NCBI RefSeq assembly: GCF_900184895.1
Contig: NZ_FXZK01000006.1
Coordinates: 124,001 to 188,000 of the forward strand
Length of the DNA: 64,000 nucleotides
Reading direction: 5' to 3'
From: Flavimaricola marinus
GTDB taxonomy: Bacteria > Pseudomonadota > Alphaproteobacteria > Rhodobacterales > Rhodobacteraceae
The notes beneath the pieces were generated by a model. The model was not told where the DNA came from. It searched no databases and was given only the letters and a program-made list of their open reading frames with translations. Position numbers and translations under genes: made by a program. This document shows, in pieces, positions 62,416 through 64,000 of this stretch. The stretch's first letter is position 1. Each line of letters begins with the position of its first letter.

Positions 62416-63762
62416 ATGATCCGAGTGATGTTCCTGCCGTTTGCCATGCTGCTGACGTCGCTCACCGCGGCGGTGGCCAAGGCCGAAGAGGTCACCACCT
62501 TTGCCCTCGACAATGGCATGGAGGTTGTGGTGATCGAGGATCACCGCGCCCCGGTCGTGACCCACATGGTCTGGTATCGCGTCGGCAGCGCCGATGAGCC
62601 TGTCGGCGTCAGCGGCGTGGCCCATTTCCTCGAGCATCTGCTGTTCAAGGCGACCGACACGCTGGAAAGCGGCGAGTTCTCGGCCACCGTGGCCGCCAAT
62701 GGCGGCGATGACAACGCCTTCACCAGCTATGACTACACCGCCTATTTCCAACGGATCGCCGCCGACCGTCTGCCTTTGATGATGCAGATGGAAGCCGACC
62801 GGATGGAGAATATCCGCCTCACCGCCGAGGATATCGAGACCGAGCGTCAGGTCATCATCGAAGAGCGCAACCAGCGCACCGAGACCAGCCCCGGCGCTTT
62901 GGCCCGCGAGCAAATCCGCGCCGCTCAGTATCTCAACCATCGCTACGGCGTGCCGATCATCGGCTGGATGCACGAGATGGAGGCGCTGGAGATGGAGGAC
63001 ACGCTCGCCTTCTACGACCTCTATTATTCCCCAAACAACGCCATTCTGGTGGTCGCGGGCGACGTCTATCCCGACGATGTCCGTGCCTTGGCCGAGCAGT
63101 ATTACGGCGTGATCCCGGCCGAGCCCGACCTGCCGGAGCGTATCCGCTCCGAAGAGCCGCCACAGCGTGCCGAGCGCCGCCTGATCTATGAAGACGGTCG
63201 CGTCAGCAACGACTACGTCACCCGCAGCTACCTTGCCCCCGAGCGCGACAGCGGTGCCCAAGAGCAGGCCGCGGCCTTGGTCTATCTGTCTGAAATCCTT
63301 GGCGGGTCGTCGTTTACCTCGGTTCTTGGCACCAAGCTGACCTTTGAGAGCGATATCGCGCTGTTTACCGGCGCGGGCTATGACGCCGGTTCGCTCGACG
63401 ACACCACGTTCTCGATCTCGGTCGTTCCGGCAGAGGGCGTGAGCCTTGCCGACGCCGAAGCCGCGATGGATCAGGCTTTGGCCGAGTTCATGGAGGAGGG
63501 CATCGACCCGGTGCAGTTGGAGCGCATTCGCACTCAGCTGCGTGCCGCCGAGATTTACGCCCGCGACGATGTCGACGGCCTCGCCCGCCGCTATGGTGCG
63601 GCGCTGACACAGGGTCTGACCGTCGCGGACGTCCAAGCCTGGCCGGATATCCTGCAAGCGGTTACGGCCGAGGATATCATGGCCGCCGCAGAGCTGGTCT
63701 TTGACCTGAACCAATCGGTGACCGCCTATGTGGTCGCCAGCCGCGAGGAGCTGACCCAATGA
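62416..63762 (+). CDS. M16-family zinc metallopeptidase, catalytic subunit
   Basis: This 448-residue exported peptidase has a signal peptide at about residues 1-23 (ending AKA), the inverted zinc motif HxxEH (GVAHFLEHLLFKAT near residue 72) and the third zinc ligand in the following VIIEERNQRTE. The second half is the paired M16 domain. It resembles the periplasmic processing or oligopeptide-degrading M16B proteases. It overlaps the next M16 gene by four bases, forming the catalytic/non-catalytic pair typical of the M16B group. Confidence 0.94.
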   Translation: MIRVMFLPFAMLLTSLTAAVAKAEEVTTFALDNGMEVVVIEDHRAPVVTHMVWYRVGSADEPVGVSGVAHFLEHLLFKATDTLESGEFSATVAANGGDDNAFTSYDYTAYFQRIAADRLPLMMQMEADRMENIRLTAEDIETERQVIIEERNQRTETSPGALAREQIRAAQYLNHRYGVPIIGWMHEMEALEMEDTLAFYDLYYSPNNAILVVAGDVYPDDVRALAEQYYGVIPAEPDLPERIRSEEPPQRAERRLIYEDGRVSNDYVTRSYLAPERDSGAQEQAAALVYLSEILGGSSFTSVLGTKLTFESDIALFTGAGYDAGSLDDTTFSISVVPAEGVSLADAEAAMDQALAEFMEEGIDPVQLERIRTQLRAAEIYARDDVDGLARRYGAALTQGLTVADVQAWPDILQAVTAEDIMAAAELVFDLNQSVTAYVVASREELTQ

Positions 63763-64000
63763 TCCGTGTGACCCTCGCCCTCTGCGCCAGCCTTTGGGCA
63801 GCCTCTGTTCAGGCCGCTGTCGATATCCAGCAGGAGGTCAGCCCCGGTGGCATCGACTTCTGGCTAGTCGAGGAGACCTCGATCCCGTTCGTGGCGCTGG
63901 AGATCAGCATCGAAGGCGGCGGCGCCTTGGACCGCCCCGGCAAGCGCGGTGCCGTCAATCTGATGATGGCCCTGATCGAAGAGGGCTCGGCCGATATGGA
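63759..64000 (+). CDS. Second M16-family subunit, N-terminal part (cut by window edge)
   Basis: The first 80 codons are seen: a signal peptide (MIRVTLALCASLWAASVQA) and the start of an M16 domain. Where the active partner has HxxEH, this one reads AVNLMMALIEEGSAD, so it is the non-catalytic partner. Its ATG overlaps the upstream stop (ATGA), giving coupled translation and a likely heterodimer. Confidence 0.85.
   Translation, partial: MIRVTLALCASLWAASVQAAVDIQQEVSPGGIDFWLVEETSIPFVALEISIEGGGALDRPGKRGAVNLMMALIEEGSADM

Overview
The window looks like a chromosomal segment of a GC-rich alphaproteobacterium of the Rhodobacteraceae (Roseobacter group). The evidence is the protein families (a DUF6280-like protein, a DUF3035/BamF-like lipoprotein next to lspA, DUF1674, a PCMT-family/TolC/PopZ-like cluster), the Tct and uronate catabolism genes, and the codon use. 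I see no rRNA, CRISPR array, transposase, integrase or replication origin. This is a reading by eye; no database search was possible.

Region 1 (1-16.9 kb) is catabolic and accessory in character. It holds part of a polyamine-type ABC importer, the frameshifted remains of a DUF1045 2H phosphoesterase, and a GntR/FCD regulator facing uxaC-uxuB (hexuronate breakdown). Next comes a tctDE-type two-component system with an orphan periplasmic binding protein, divergent from a complete tctCBA tricarboxylate transporter. A LysR regulator then faces a DUF4386 membrane protein and an MDR oxidoreductase, followed by a HemG-like flavodoxin protein. This block ends at tRNA-Cys(GCA).

Region 2 (17-33 kb) is mostly core. 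It has the PCMT-like/TolC/PopZ-like trio, cobQ, a DUF6280-like protein, an inositol monophosphatase family enzyme, a VOC protein, ygfZ, an MsbA-type exporter overlapping a dual-specificity phosphatase, a class V aminotransferase, a 60-residue membrane protein, a HisC-like aminotransferase and valS.

Region 3 (33.6-44 kb) has an orphan molybdenum hydroxylase large subunit overlapping a DUF2235 hydrolase, the divergent metF/metR pair with two MetR-like boxes between them, a membrane GGDEF-EAL protein, a suhB-like phosphatase, a lytic transglycosylase and an RTX protein.

Region 4 (44-55 kb, all on the minus strand) is the translation/RNA-decay series rbfA, truB, rpsO, pnp in the usual order, opened up by inserted genes: a phosphodiester glycosidase, a YghU/DUF1643/hydrolase overlap operon, a second RTX protein, a Ca/Na exchanger, an EamA permease and an orphan PIN protein.

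Region 5 (55-64 kb, mainly plus strand) is housekeeping: dapB, a small secreted protein, a DUF1674 protein, an RsmB-type methyltransferase, a heparinase II/III-like protein, purH, lspA, a short DUF3035 lipoprotein and an M16 peptidase pair cut by the window edge.

The strongest leads are the PopZ-like protein in its expected neighbourhood, the PCMT-family protein without the usual catalytic motif, the three-gene TctDE/binding-protein sensor with three 11-bp repeats in its divergent promoter, and the glycosidase gene started from TTG inside the rbfA-truB unit. None of these by itself proves a new system.
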